A stretch of 64,000 nt of DNA, from the NCBI GenBank assembly GCA_950295325.1, contig OX485806.1, positions 6,448,001-6,512,000 of the forward strand, given 5' to 3'. This stretch comes from Polytrichum commune. Lineage: Eukaryota > Streptophyta > Polytrichopsida > Polytrichales > Polytrichaceae. The notes under the pieces are model-generated. The model was not told where the DNA came from and did not search any database. It saw only the letters and a program-made list of their open reading frames with translations. The position numbers were made by a program, and so were the translations under genes. This document shows positions 32,905 to 45,670 of the stretch, piece after piece; within the stretch, counting starts at the first letter, position 1, and every line of letters begins with the position of its first letter.

Positions 32905-35900
32905 CCCTGTTCTCATGTTATCAGTAGGATTATTACAACTCACCATAGTTTGTTCCTTCTTCTATAGATAGGTATGCCTACTACCACTTCTCCCAGTATA
33001 TGACATCACTACCTTACTAACTGAGGTTGGAGTTAGTGGGTCCCTTGACGTCCAATATCAATGGAACTATCTTACCTCCCACAAGTATTGTATGGACTAC
33101 CTACCTGATAACCTAGGGGATACTATATTGTGCTACCGGACATTAACTTACTTCAACCTCTCTCCCTCTTTATTATACTCCATTATCCTCCAAATCCTAC
33201 CTCTACCGGGTAGTACTTTCATCTTAATGTGATTCTTGCCTTAACTTATTCACTATTCAGGTAGTAGGTAATTCCTCTCTTGAACTATGTTGATCTAATA
33301 AGTTGCATAGCCACTCTCTTTGAGGGCCCTATTAGGTAAGTGAAGAGTATTTCCCTCCTACTTTGTACTTTTATGTAACGATCATTCTCAAGTATTCAAC
33401 ACTCAACCTCATACATTCAACATTCAACCTTCAATGGTATAATTTCATACATATACACACAATCCCAATGGAACTCAAATCATTCTCATATGTTCCACAA
33501 GGAGGTAACCTCTTACAATACTAACACAAAATGATCACACCTTGAACATATTCTTCCTTTGCTTAAATAGTATCCTAAGCATATTCGAAGTCTCTCTAAT
33601 CCTATCACTTCCCTAACCACACATTCAAATCGGTGGTTCCTCTTCAACATAACCTTCTATTGTATCATGCATACCTTTTCTTCTTGGGGCATTATTTTCT
33701 AAAGACCGAGCCTAACTAACTTAGCTTCATGTTATTGTGGCGAGATTAGCTCTTATTATTAACATTACACTAGATCTAGCACCCTAGAACATTGACTCGT
33801 CATCCACACCAAAGCTAATGAGGCAACTAACAATACCTTTGGCCTCAAGACCGTCATACATCGCCAAAGAAATCAGAAGCATATCCTTGAGGTTATCCGA
33901 AGTTATAACACCCACTACCTTCTACAAATCCATTAGAAGGGGTATTCTATAGAATAACTCAACAACATACATGTGAATGGACCTCCATGGCAGTTAACTA
34001 TACTTGTGACTTCGTCACATGAGAAGGCAATGAATCTAGCACTTTGGATGGTAGATTTGATCTTACCTATGATGGCATTATGGAAACTTTCGGCCATTCC
34101 CACCCAAAAGAATCACTCCAGTGCTTAATGGGCATGTTTGTCACCTCAAGTTGTTGGAACAAAGATCTCATCTATTGGTACTCAGTTACAATCTACAGAT
34201 GCAAGTGATGCAAAAGGGTCACAAATTGGTATTATTTCCTTTTCCTCTCCATGTTAGCGTGATTTATCACTTCCTAAACAAAAGTGTTTTGAGCCTAGAA
34301 AACGGTGTCTTGGAGCCTAGACAAGTGAAGTTTCTCATTCCTCAAGTGGGAGCAATAAACCGAATGTAATACGTCCCCATGGGCACCCCAAGACCATTTT
34401 TTTGGCTTGGCAACGGCCAACATGTACTCTGAGGGGGTTTATCTTGGCATGCATTGTAATATCAATGCCCTCAATCTTCATGCATACCACACACCACAGT
34501 GCCACACATTCTCCCTCTAGATCGACTGCACTCTCCGATCAAGGTATCAAAGCAACCCTTTCATCCTTCAAATTCCTTTTAGACTCAACAAAATTTTGTC
34601 TTTTCTTGGAATTATTGGATCTGGCATTTGAACTGAGGGGTCAAGGTTTGGAGAAGGATTGGTTTTGGTATTAGAGCCTACACTAACCACAAGTTTATTT
34701 CCAAGGGTGTTGGAGGAAACAACATTAACATAGGAAGGTAGCTCCTCCCAAATTTGCTTGATTCGGAACCCAACATGAACTGGTAGCAGAGTCATGGTCA
34801 AGGCAAGGTTACAAAAAGTGCCAGATGGAAGAAAAGGGAGAGGGAAGAGAGACTGACCAAATGAGGTAGGCATACAAGGAAAAAAGCAACAAACTTGACA
34901 ACTAACTTCACTTGTCGTGCCCCATTACCCTAGCCACATATAATGCACCACATTAGAAACCCACAAAAAATCAACCCAAAACCCCAAAAATTGCAACAAA
35001 AATCAAAGCATCCAAGGAAAGCAAAATTTGAAAGGACCTACCTTCCAAAGCAACTGCCATTGTTGTTGCACCATGATTGGTCGCCAAATTCAAACCAACA
35101 CTCCATTAAGCCCCATGCTTTCTTCAATCCGCCCTGGGTTGCAAATCTCCCGTATTAAATCCTCCTAAATAATCCCTCCACCTGCCAAGCCAAGCCAGCA
35201 TGCTAGCAACCTCAAGCACGTGGTCACCGTTGGTTTTCAACAACGTTGCTAACACGCCAAGATTTTCGCCACTTTGGGACCCTGATCCCTCAACGAAAAC
35301 CAATGGTGACAACATGCAATGGCTAGGTGTGGAGGAGAGGAGCTCCAACTCCATGGCAAAAATGAGAGCTATGAAGGAGGTAGCCAGCCAACCCCTCCGT
35401 CCCCTCTATTGCCTCCATGCCACCTGCCTTAATTGGCAGCCTCCACACAACGCCCTAAACCCTCTCAAATGTCTACATCAATAGTGATCTCCACCGTCCA
35501 TTTGGGGATCATGTGGCTCCTAGAGGCTTACATGTAGGAGCAAACTTGCAAAAAGCGGCAAGAAAAACCCTCCACCCTACACTCCGATTCACCAAGCCCG
35601 TGTCGGGTCCCAAAGTGGCCAAAATCTTGCATCCTCAATTCATCAAAATTCTTGCATTGGGAAGAATTGATTTGAAATTTAGCAATTTGCAAATGCTCGA
35701 TGACTGCACACAACTTCTTCACCCTTGCCTCTTTTCTTAGCTCAACTCCTCCAACATCACCCCATCATTATGTAAAATCAAGAAATGTGAAGCATTCCAA
35801 AAGAGAGGTAGAGAGAAATGGGTTTTGGTGGGTTTGGGGCAAGTTGCAGTTTTGTTGAATGTGGTGCCAATTGATTTGCTTAGGGTTGGAGGAAGTAAGG

Positions 35901-37064
35901 TATTTATATTTAGAACCAACACTGGTTGTGTAGTATATACAACAATCCTACATTTGGATCATGGTACATAATGTTGCCATCAGTGTGTTGGTTTTGGGTT
36001 TGCCTACCTTAGTGGCATTGGTGGCACTCATCTCAAAGATAGTGAATCAGGTGATGAATTCATAGCAATTGTGCACATTGATCACGTAAGGAATTAGTTT
36101 TTTTAGGTTTCCAAAGCGGTCGGGGCACCCATATTAAGTTTCTATGTCTTCACTTGAAATTCTTAATATCATGACATTTTGTTAGATGTTAGAAGGAAAA
36201 CAAAGAATGCATTGAGCCACATTTTGGTATGCCACGCAACGCCTGTCAAAATTCAACTACACCATTATCAGGATACATTCCAATTTCTACATATTGTGCA
36301 TGGTTGTGGGACTCGCACTAATAATTACAAGTCTATCACAGTATTTTCAAGAGTAAAGATTCATGATGTTCAGGACAATTCTAGCATTGGAAATGTAGTG
36401 CCTTTCATATCACTTCTTCAATCTGAACGTGTTTTCTTTTTCATTTTGCAGCAGTTTATATTCATTATATTCTTCATTAGAAACTTGGCATACGATTCAG
36501 GTGTGTTTAAAAATTTGTTCGCAAACTTACCATTACTTCACTCAAGCGTAGTGTACCTTCATGGACATTAATTCAAAGGGCGCAGAAAATGTGCATGTTG
36601 CCATGACCACGACATGTATTAAATTCCTTCTGAATCCATGAGAGATGAGAACTGTTATGCCAGAAATGAGTTCCCAAATGAAATGCCTACTAAGAACAGC
36701 ACGATCATCTTGCAGAGTCAATACAAACATTGCCATATACAACTCAAGTATAGGCGTCGATTTGAGAAGAGTGACCACATAAGGCCAACAACCCTAAAAC
36801 TAAAACACACACAAGATGAAACAATCGATCAAGACAAGAAAGAGCACTTGAACAGAAAGAAAGGGTGAGCAGGAAAAGCATTGTGCTTTTATTACTAAAT
36901 AGTTACTGAATAGAAACTTAGCGTTCATATTCGCACTACGATGCCGTAGTTTGAAGGCGTTGAAAGTGGGACCAATATACACAAAAATGTCCACACCATA
37001 ATAATGTAATGTACACCTCTACCACTGTGATGAGAAACAATTTTTGCAAGTGAGGGCTTGCATA
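32905..37064. other. Intergenic DNA, no supported gene
   Basis: A long AT-rich stretch with only short frames. At about 34.4-35.8 kb base composition is slightly higher and frames are a little longer, but none shows a motif I can name; decayed retroelement DNA is possible. Nothing else is visible. Confidence 0.45.
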
Positions 37065-37454
37065 CTACTCACACGGGACACAAGGAACACACAAATCCCG
37101 AAAAATTGATCCTACTGTCTTCTCAACTACCATGCCTACAGCTCTTTCACAAGCCCTAAACACCCGAAGACTGTTCTCTACACTCAATCCTGTAAAATTT
37201 TCTTTGGCATTTTCATCCACATTTTCCAAAGGGGGGAGTGCAGTGTCAGCACAATCCCCTGATACTGTGGGCGTGTATGTGCGGGAGGGTTGACGGTTTC
37301 CACCTCCCAATTGAAGGTATCCAGCCTCCCAAATGGCGAGGCAGAAGCCCCAAAGGGTTGAAAAGAACACCAATGTTTTGGCTAACTTTAAGAACGTCCT
37401 CCTGATTGTAGAGGAACAGCTATCTCTGATTTCAACGCTGTCAAGTTTTTGCAC
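37065..37454 (-). CDS. Possible small membrane protein or HSPRO 3' untranslated region
   Basis: A minus-strand open stretch of 129 codons, ending at a stop 37065-37067, 300 bp downstream of the HSPRO stop and on the same strand. It includes one likely membrane segment (KLAKTLVFFSTLWGFCLAIW), then a polar tail rich in acidic residues and cysteines. There is no ATG at its beginning; an in-frame stop lies just upstream, and a possible splice acceptor (CTTGACAG, about 37438) could start an exon there. I do not recognise the protein. It could be a real short gene, an alternative last exon of HSPRO, or chance within the 3' untranslated region. Confidence 0.22.
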   Translation of the reverse strand: MQKLDSVEIRDSCSSTIRRTFLKLAKTLVFFSTLWGFCLAIWEAGYLQLGGGNRQPSRTYTPTVSGDCADTALPPLENVDENAKENFTGLSVENSLRVFRACERAVGMVVEKTVGSIFRDLCVPCVPCE

Positions 37455-37756
37455 TCATGCTCCCATGGCACCTTGGTACATGTGATGATTCTTCAGAGTG
37501 AGAGCTGCATCGGCATATTGCTTCTTTTCCACAGGCCCAATTACATTCTGCAACAATCGGTTCACAGACACAAATTTAGTCCACTATTCAAGTACAATCA
37601 GCTTCACAAGTGCTTCACACTCCAAAAGGGACACTATTGGTCAGAAGGAACTGCCAAATGCATAGCATGTATAATAAGACTTAGAATGGATACCCAAATA
37701 GGGGATGCAGGAAGTTTACATTGCGTCACATAATTCTTACATCATGCATGCTAAGC

Positions 37757-40478
37757 CTACGAGTAGACTGTGGAGTGCAAGACATCAACAGTTGTGTATA
37801 CCTTCTGTGGTACGTCTTCATCTGCGTCTCCTTTTGTGCTACCACCGCTATTGCTGCTTGCAACACTTGAAGACTTGCTAGACTCTTCTGCAGAAGCTCG
37901 CATGGCTTTCTGTACAAGGAGCTGTCTCATGATGGCACCCTCCTCGAGTTCCGGATTGTGGTGCCAGAAGTTCCCCAGGAACGTCTTCGCGCCATCTAGG
38001 CTTGGAAAGTAGGGTGGTTCGAAGTAGATTTGAGAAAGGGCATCCGCAGCAGAGATTTCGGCTTGCGTTGTGCCCTTGTACTCCCCGCTACCCATTACAG
38101 CAATCACAAGCTGCTGATAAGAGAAATAGAATTGCCTCACTGCTGCCTCAACTGCTTGGAAAGCTTGGAGAAGATGAATGGTGGATGAGTGATATGCTAA
38201 AGGTCGACCAAAGGGTGCCACTGCATGAGTTCGCATACCATGAGAATGCAGTAGATCCATCACTGCCTCTTGCAGTCTTGGGCCTCCCTTTGGATCAGCT
38301 TCTACTCCCACGACTTTAGGGACCAGATGCCGGAGCTCTTTGCAAGCCTTGGTGACTTCCCGGAGCTTTGTGGACCTTAAACAGTATGCACCTGCCCAGC
38401 ACAGTTACGAATTTCGTGTCAGAGCAAGAACATTCAAAACAGGTACCAGCTGCTTAACCTCCAAACTCTAGATGTTTTAGTCTTTCCAATTCCTAGCTTG
38501 ATCGCTTCTACTCATTAACTAGTCTAAAAGGTGTAAGATTAGGGTTGAGGATTGTCAGTGCTCATATGCTAGAAAACCCCTTGACATGCTCATCTAAGCT
38601 TTCGAATGAGACTATGTAGATCATTTCATTCAAAATGTGTGACATAAAAGCGGTAAATTAACGCCCTTACCTCCTCCAATGTGTTCTGTGCTAATAGCTG
38701 CACCATCCTGAGAAATGGCAAGCTCTTCTTTCAAACGCATGAAGTCATCAGGGTCCATGATCTGCAGGAGATCCATCGTGGAAATCAGTAATTTCCAAAC
38801 TCGCTCAACAATCCAGCAGCTCTTGGCTGCCCCCTCGGAGTTTCCAGCTTTAACATTCTCTTCCACGTTTTGGATGAGCCCATGAGCTACCTCCAGCCAT
38901 GCCTCCATGATTTGGTGCACAGTCGAAAGGGTATGATCCTCGGCATGCCCAGGCATGGACTGTCTGCATGCATATACCTGCAAAACTTAAGTTTGTGAGA
39001 AAATTCTCCAACATAGGTGGCAAAAAAAGTTCTTATTCTACAGATGTAGAACTTAATGTGCAATGCATGTAGGCTTCCACTATTTTCTAACGGTTTGAAG
39101 TTGGAAGAGCCAATTTCTTACACTGACACCTAAAAGTTGCTATCGATAACCTAAGAAGATCCAGCAACACACTACGAATGTTGTAGGAAGAACGCACTCG
39201 TACTATAATGCTAACCGTACAGCAACACTTACACCTAAGAGCCAAGGCTTCCACTTCTGCTCACGAAAAAACTAGGAAGGCAATCAGAATGCAGCAGGCA
39301 TTCTTGCCCAATCTAGGGTGGAATTGAAGTTAAAATTACAATATATCAGGAAGCATCACACTCATACATTCGTAAGATCTACTCCACAGCTGACCTTTCG
39401 CAGTATAATCGTTCCAAGAGAGAACAAGATACATCCTTGCAGACAATAGTCCAAAAGATGTGAATATCAAATTCTCTGAACACTACCAAGTGGAAAGCTG
39501 CATACAGCTGATTACAAAATGGTCGAAGGTAATTAGGATGCCACGTCATCAGACCAGACCCAGTCCTGTTTCTACATTTTTTCAGAGAGATGTGACCTAA
39601 GTTAGACTACATGTTTCGTTGTAGGCCAGAACCTTGAACATAGCGTGTGCGGTATAGAAACTATAGCAGCTGGAGTATTACGCAAAAATTCACACCTGGG
39701 GCTCAATGAAGGAAATGGCAAAGTCACTCTAACCAAGAGACGAAGACAAGGCAGAAAAAGAATCGGTGAAGGGTTTACAAGAACAGCAGCATATTCTTAC
39801 CTCAAGAGGTTGACAGATCTTATCATACTCGAGAACAGCTTTTCCTGAGAGATTTGGCTCGCCAAGACCTAGAGTAAATGGTGCACGAGCCATGTGACCT
39901 TCAATAGCAAAATGCAACCTGGCACTGACGCTCTGAGCCGTTCTCCAGGCAGCCAGACGGGGCAGGAGGCTCTCTTTGCTCATCTTGCTTACAAAAGGTC
40001 GTGATCCCGACTTGTGCCATACCACTGACTCGGTTCCAACATAGCTAGCACTATTTGATAGCTTAGAAGTCGGCGCATGGCCATCTGCCTCCACTATGCA
40101 AGAAAGAATCTCAAGCTGCAGGTTGGCAAGTGATTCCAATCTTCGGAGCCACTCGTCACGATCGATGTAAGGTCTGGTGTCGCACAGGACGCCAGAAATC
40201 ATACGAAACACCATCTCTAAGCTGTGAAGGGCAGGCCTTACAATGGTTTCGTTTTTCCATGTTGGATAGAGCTCCGTCCGCCATAGCCGAGTTAGCTCCG
40301 GAAGATGAAGGTAAAGCCCGTACGCTTCAACTTGCTCCGGCGACGGTTGCACAAGAGCCTCAATGTCGCAGTTCGCCAGGGAGACCGACACTGGCGTTCC
40401 TGGAAAAAGAGCGCAGTGCACTCCTCCACACACTCTAGATCTTAGCTCCCGTGTATCCATGCCTGAGTGGAAGTCCAT
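37757..40478 (-). CDS. HSPRO: HSPRO (Hs1pro-1-like) stress-response protein, three exons
   Basis: Plant-specific protein family named after beet Hs1pro-1; Arabidopsis HSPRO1/2 interact with SnRK1 and affect basal resistance and stress responses. Exons on the minus strand: 40478-39801 (phase 0 junction), 38977-38671 (phase 1), 38391-37757, giving 539 residues. The ATG at 40478 has an in-frame stop 21 bp upstream. Family signatures: YGLYLHLPELTRLW at about 50, RPALHSLEMVFRMISGVL, the DRDEWLRRLESL segment, then VPKVVGVEADPKGGPRLQEA and FPSLDGAKTFLGNFWHHNP near the C-terminus. A Ser/Gly-rich tail ends the protein. Arabidopsis HSPRO genes are, to my knowledge, intronless, so the two introns here differ from that. 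No defects are seen. Confidence 0.9.
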
Positions 40479-43199
40479 GGCTATAAAAATGAGAATTTAC
40501 GGACAGTCCTCCTTTCGGAATCAGCGGTGAACTCAGGAAACAATGGTGCAGCAGGGATGACGACTTCGGAGACTCTTAACGGAGACAAACTCCTAAACGT
40601 GAACATCTCCTGGTCAGAATTGCACGACTTCTTTCAGCAGCCGAGGTAGTTCTTCTTGATAGTTGATAGCGCCAATAGCCGAGTCAAACTAGCTGGTAAA
40701 GCGCTCAATCGCGAGTAAACGCGTGAAAGTTGCAAAATCTCCCACGTCTAATTCCAGTAATTAGCTGTGGCTACAGAAACCGACACAACCACGCCCGAAC
40801 CCTCTCAATGACGAGGAACGAAACTTTGAATCTCGTCAAGGTTGAAGAAATCTGTGAAGAAGCAAATTTAACGAGGGTTAGATTCAGCAAGAGAGATAAG
40901 TACAATAGTTGTGACCAGTGACTTAGGCAACATCGTGCAACATCATGCCCTGAAACATCATGCGCTGATTGTAACATCCTTACGGAACAAACTTCAAAGC
41001 TGTAATACAAACAAATGTAAATTAATTTATTACGAAAAGGAATCATCCTAAGAGGAGTTTTGAGGTGCAATCTGTAAATGAAAGTGGAAACGAAGAAAAG
41101 GCACTACATACGGCACTGTCCATTAAAGAACCATCATGGGATGAGCAAGGACAGACAAAGGAAGACCTGCACCAAGGGTGTGCATGGTGGCAAGTTTATA
41201 TATGCTTTCTATGCTAGTAGGAACCGCATCCACCGAAATATATGGAGCGCGAAGCGGAGGCACCAAAACTCTCGGCGGAAAGCCTCTCTCCTCTCTCATC
41301 TCTCTCCATTAATTTAATCATCTCTCCTCTCCCTCCATACGAAATCAAGGATCTGTAATAATCGAGTCAGCCCGCGAGGAAGCTAAAGTATCGCCAGAAA
41401 GTGAGACTCGGTTCACCTCCGCCTCCCAGACCAACCGTCCTCCCCGTGCTCATGTGACAACTACGCACGACAAATCTGGCAACGCACGCTCCAACACCGA
41501 CGCGTCGCAACTTCCTCATAAACTTCCCAGAGCCACGATGCGAGGAGCTACACAACCTAGGTAGCCTTGCCGACCCGACCTACCACTACAAAATCAAGCC
41601 TGCTCTCATCACAATCTCACCTGACCAACAAGACTGTCTAACACTTCCACTGAATCGACTAAAGGAGCAACTCGCCTCGAAGAAATCGAGCGCAATACTT
41701 GACGTTTCTTCAAACCGAAGTTCGTGCGCCACACCCGATAAAGAGCACGCGTAAATCTTAAAACTCCAAGGCACTGGCGACATAGGTCACCTACACTTGC
41801 TGCTGCTTATTAAAGGACGCAGCGGCACTCCGCACTCATGTAGGTCGATGCTTGTCTAGTACGAGAAACAAAGTCCGGCTCTCCAAGAGTCTTAGGTAGT
41901 GATGATTAAGGAAGGAGCACAATCCAACACAAAACCACTCCTCTAACGAGTCTACCGGATCTTATAGCCACCGACTAGGCACAGAAGCAATCGCCCGCAG
42001 CACCCGAAACCTTGCAAACTCGAACCTAAAGATACAAACGCATAGTGATCAGACCTGCGCTCCACAGTCTACTCACTTCAGCTCCCTTGCTGCTTGAACA
42101 AAGCATAAAACAGCCAAACCTGCTCCCTCCACTCCACTTTTACTCCAAACTCAACTCTCGCCTACCGAGACTCCAATTCTCTCTCTCTCTCTCTCTCCAC
42201 GCGTCCACTGGATCGAGAACGCCAATCAGCAGCAAGAACACCGTGTTCAACCTTTGCAAGTCCAAGATACTCAAACCACATATTAAGTCTCACATGTACA
42301 CACCTGCTTGAAGAAAAAACTGAACTGAACGCGTAATCTGAAGCTTCACGCCACCGTCTACTAGAGGAGAGGCAACTAGAGGAGGATGAGGAGGAGGTAC
42401 TACTTAGCGCTTGCTGTAGTTGCTGGAACCAGGACGAAACACAGGAGCAGTGATCCTGGCGGTTTTGTAATAAGGCGCAGGAAGCTTGAAGGCTCGACTT
42501 TACTTGGAGCACTAGGGGTGCGGCTGGTTCTCCGAGGGTTTGAATGAATAATGGCAGTTGCGTGGAATCGGTGGTGAATATCCAGCGAAACAAATCCAGA
42601 AGTGATGATGATGATGATGAAGCAGAGCCGAAGCAGCAGGTAGAGTATATTAGTCTACCGGAACAACTACTATACAGGTGGATAGAGCATAGGGATATGT
42701 AGATAAATAGCCAAGCCTACAGTACCACCCTACCTACTAGCCCCCCTGCGCTAGTCTGTGTCGGACTGAATCTTACTATCTTCGGTCGCACCTTCGCTTT
42801 CTAGTGCTGCTGCGCCTGCGCCCACCCTACTAGTGGTGCTGTAAGTTAAACTGCATAGTCTACATATTGTTATTATGGCTATGGCTACTCACTCCACAAC
42901 AACAACTCCGAACAGACTCCCCTCCGGTGGGGCCGCTAACTTATCCGAACGTTGCCCTAACTTAGCCTGCAACCTGCCAAGTCTGCAATCCTCTACAGTT
43001 GCTGCTGCTGCTGTTGTTGTTGAAACCTAACTTAACTTTAACTTCCTTCTTTTTGCAGACGGTGGTGGTGATGGTGGCGGTCATGGGCGTCGGAGAAGAA
43101 GGAATTCGGGGCTGCTGCCTGCAGTTGTCGGCTAAATCCGGGGGTGAATGAATGACACTCCGGTGGAAATTAACACCATGGTGTGATAGTAAACACTCA
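40479..43199 (-). promoter_or_regulatory. Upstream region of HSPRO, GC-richer and without repeats
   Basis: A 2.7-kb stretch with higher GC than the surrounding intergenic DNA and few transposon ends, lying 5' of HSPRO on its strand. It holds a (TC)n run at about 42179-42198 and a GCT/GTT triplet run near 43005-43022. The minus-strand frame at 42162-42593 is low-complexity and not a convincing protein. The region may contain the HSPRO promoter and an untranslated exon, or a non-coding transcript; I cannot place a TATA box or start site. Confidence 0.35.
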
Positions 43200-43507
43200 G
43201 GGCGGCCACTTCACACACATGAACCAAGGGCCGTGACCATGACCATGTAATTCTGAGGGCCCTTGATTCTCATCTGAAGACCATATCACTCACGTGGTCT
43301 GCCGGAATTTGCGTCATGTCCACCTCCAATTTTTTAACAAACCATTAAACATTATTTACATTATGTCACATAGGAATCATGCAAACTTTTCCTCCATGAT
43401 GATCTCTTTGGGTCCTTAGGCTTTCACCTTCTAGTGTGAAGTTTGACCAATGAGAGATCTTAGAATGCGATGATCACATGCCTTCAGTCTTGTGTGTGAA
43501 GTGGGCC
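43200..43507. mobile_element. Family H 308-bp miniature element, Harbinger-like
   Basis: The left end GGCGGCCACTTCACACACAT is matched inverted at the right end (TGTGTGTGAAGTGGGCC), followed by TAA. The interior shares 'ggaatttgcgtcatg', 'gaccaatgagag' and CATGCCTTCAGTCTTG with the other copies. The left flank is TCA rather than TAA, so the target duplication is imperfect. No coding. Confidence 0.75.
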
Positions 43508-44807
43508 TAAGGTGTGGTGAATTGAGTTAAGTCGCCTATTCTCAATGGACACTTTTTCTTTTGGAAAGTCAATGAATTTTTGTTGTATTGAGAAAATTAC
43601 ATTTACAATCATGATATAGCATTCCTTGAGGTGTGGTCGAACAAGACGCCGATGAGCCAAAATCAAACATCGGAACCTCAAAATGAATCATGCTCAAAGA
43701 GGACTGTACTATAGGACAAGAAGTCCAAGAACCAAAGAACTGAGTAGCTAAATGAATGAAAGAGCCAACAAGACATGTGTGCCACAAAGGCAAATGCCCT
43801 CTTGAGAAAAGAAACACACACACACACAATTGAGAATTGAAGGGGGCACCAACAATCACTATAGCATGAGGCCAATTGCCTCCACCATATGTTTGACCTT
43901 TCAGTTAGATTACAACATATGTAGAAGTAAAGTGAATATTGTTTTGAGCACATGGTCCAATTACATTGTATCACTTGTTATTTTCATGTCCATTATTAAC
44001 TACATGCCATGCAATATACGATTCAAATATTGGCAAACAAAAAGAGAATGACCAAATAAGGAGCTCTCACATCTTCCTTTGAGAATGGGTGCAAAAATGA
44101 AATAGTGGTGAGGAAGATGATGCTAAAATCGTCACTTTGATGGTTGAACATACATATTAATATAATAATAAACTAATGGTTTTTTTAAGCAATTAATAGA
44201 GAAATTCAATGCACCAAGATATATCTCATTTGAATTCCGTATGCAAATGTTATAAGGCTTCAGACATTTATTGGTAAATGACCCAAATCCAACACATAAG
44301 CTTCTTGTTAAGGTGATGAACATTCTTGATATCAATGTGTAATTATAAAAATCAACTGTAAAGCATGGGGATGATATGAGAGTGTCAAAATCTCCTAGTG
44401 CTCCCTTGTTTGAGTGTAACTGGTAAGTCTGAGAGAATTTTTTTGAGTTTTAGGTGTCGACATCTCATCCATCCAACATAAAACTCGACCTCACGTAGCT
44501 TTACTGTTGATTCATCTAAAATGACCTCAAGTAGATTATTTTGAAATCTTTAAAGCCAATTCCGGTATCAAACCATTTTAAGCAAAGAAAAAAACTTCCG
44601 GACTGCATACATAACATTATTTAGATCCATAACAATGTTACGTGGGACTAACAATATTCCACATAACATTCTTTACATTCAGTCTAGATATGGGAAATAT
44701 TCCATGGAATATTGTCAGTCCTACATAACATTGTTATGAATTTGAATAATCTTATGTACTATTTCAAAGCTTTTATATAAGACATGTATAAAAGACACAC
44801 TTGATTA

Positions 44808-44848
<41 letters not shown>

Positions 44849-45384
44849 TTAGCCTTCATCTACGCTTGTCCTTACTCCCACCCACAAAAGTCTAGTGGGT
44901 GAGGTACATACGTGGCCCGTACATGGGAACCCAACCCTTAGAGCACGTCTACCTTAATTTGGTTAGAACTCCATAGCCCCCGGGTGGTCTTTTTCTTTGA
45001 AGGCATTGTGTGTTGTGACCAAGTGCCTCTCCCACTAGACTTTGATTTGTTCAAGCCACGAAACACCTTTCCGGATGATGAGGTGGTGGGTAGGAAACCT
45101 CTCTTCTTTCACACGAATGTGCAATGTACATGCATTTCCTTTTCTTCGACAAGCACAAAAGGTCTCCTTGCAAAGTCCAAGGGTGATGGATTTGGTAGGA
45201 TTAAAAGCACACTTGGATTTCCACCGGTCAATGTTCCAAGGGCTCAACGTATAGGCAAGCCATAGAAGCCCAAAGCTATCCATTCGGATGACCACGTGGG
45301 CAAATCAAAACAAAGCCAATTAGTTAAGTTCCGTGACCATTCACCATACCGTGTGGTGCAATACACACGTACGTACATGTATCT
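43508..45384. other. Intergenic DNA with a (CT)n microsatellite at 44813-44843
   Basis: No gene is supported. A (CA)n stretch lies at about 43813-43828 and a 31-bp CT run at 44813-44843. AT-rich elsewhere. Confidence 0.5.
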
Positions 45385-45670
45385 ATGAGGTACGTGGGTG
45401 TTGTTTCGGTTTGTTCTTTTCATGTTCTCCCACTCCTACCAACTAGATTTACACAACAAAGTTTGCATTGCATTGGCAACTCTACAATGAAGCATCAACA
45501 TAAATCGGATTGAAAATTAGACCTTTCTTGATTTAGTTATGGGGTAATGGAAGTGCACGTTTGTTGACTTCTTAACTTAATACATATGTCCTCCCAAGTG
45601 TGTTCACTATTGAGTGTATAGTAGTTGATAATATGTGAAGATGTAGTCCGATCTCTTTTAACCATGGATG
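45385..45670 (+). mobile_element. Family C miniature element, left part
   Basis: Begins GTACGTGGGTGTTGTTTCGG and continues with family phrases TTTGCATTGCATTGGCAACT and 'tgtgttcactattgagtgta'. Similarity fades after about 45670, so the right end is lost. Confidence 0.65.

Noticed and set aside
39645-40649. Plus-strand frames opposite HSPRO exon 1
   Set aside because: Antisense shadows of a gene with strong family motifs.
42162-42593. 143-codon Ser-rich minus-strand frame upstream of HSPRO
   Set aside because: Low-complexity serine and RE repeats from CT/TC microsatellites; more likely untranslated leader or promoter DNA.
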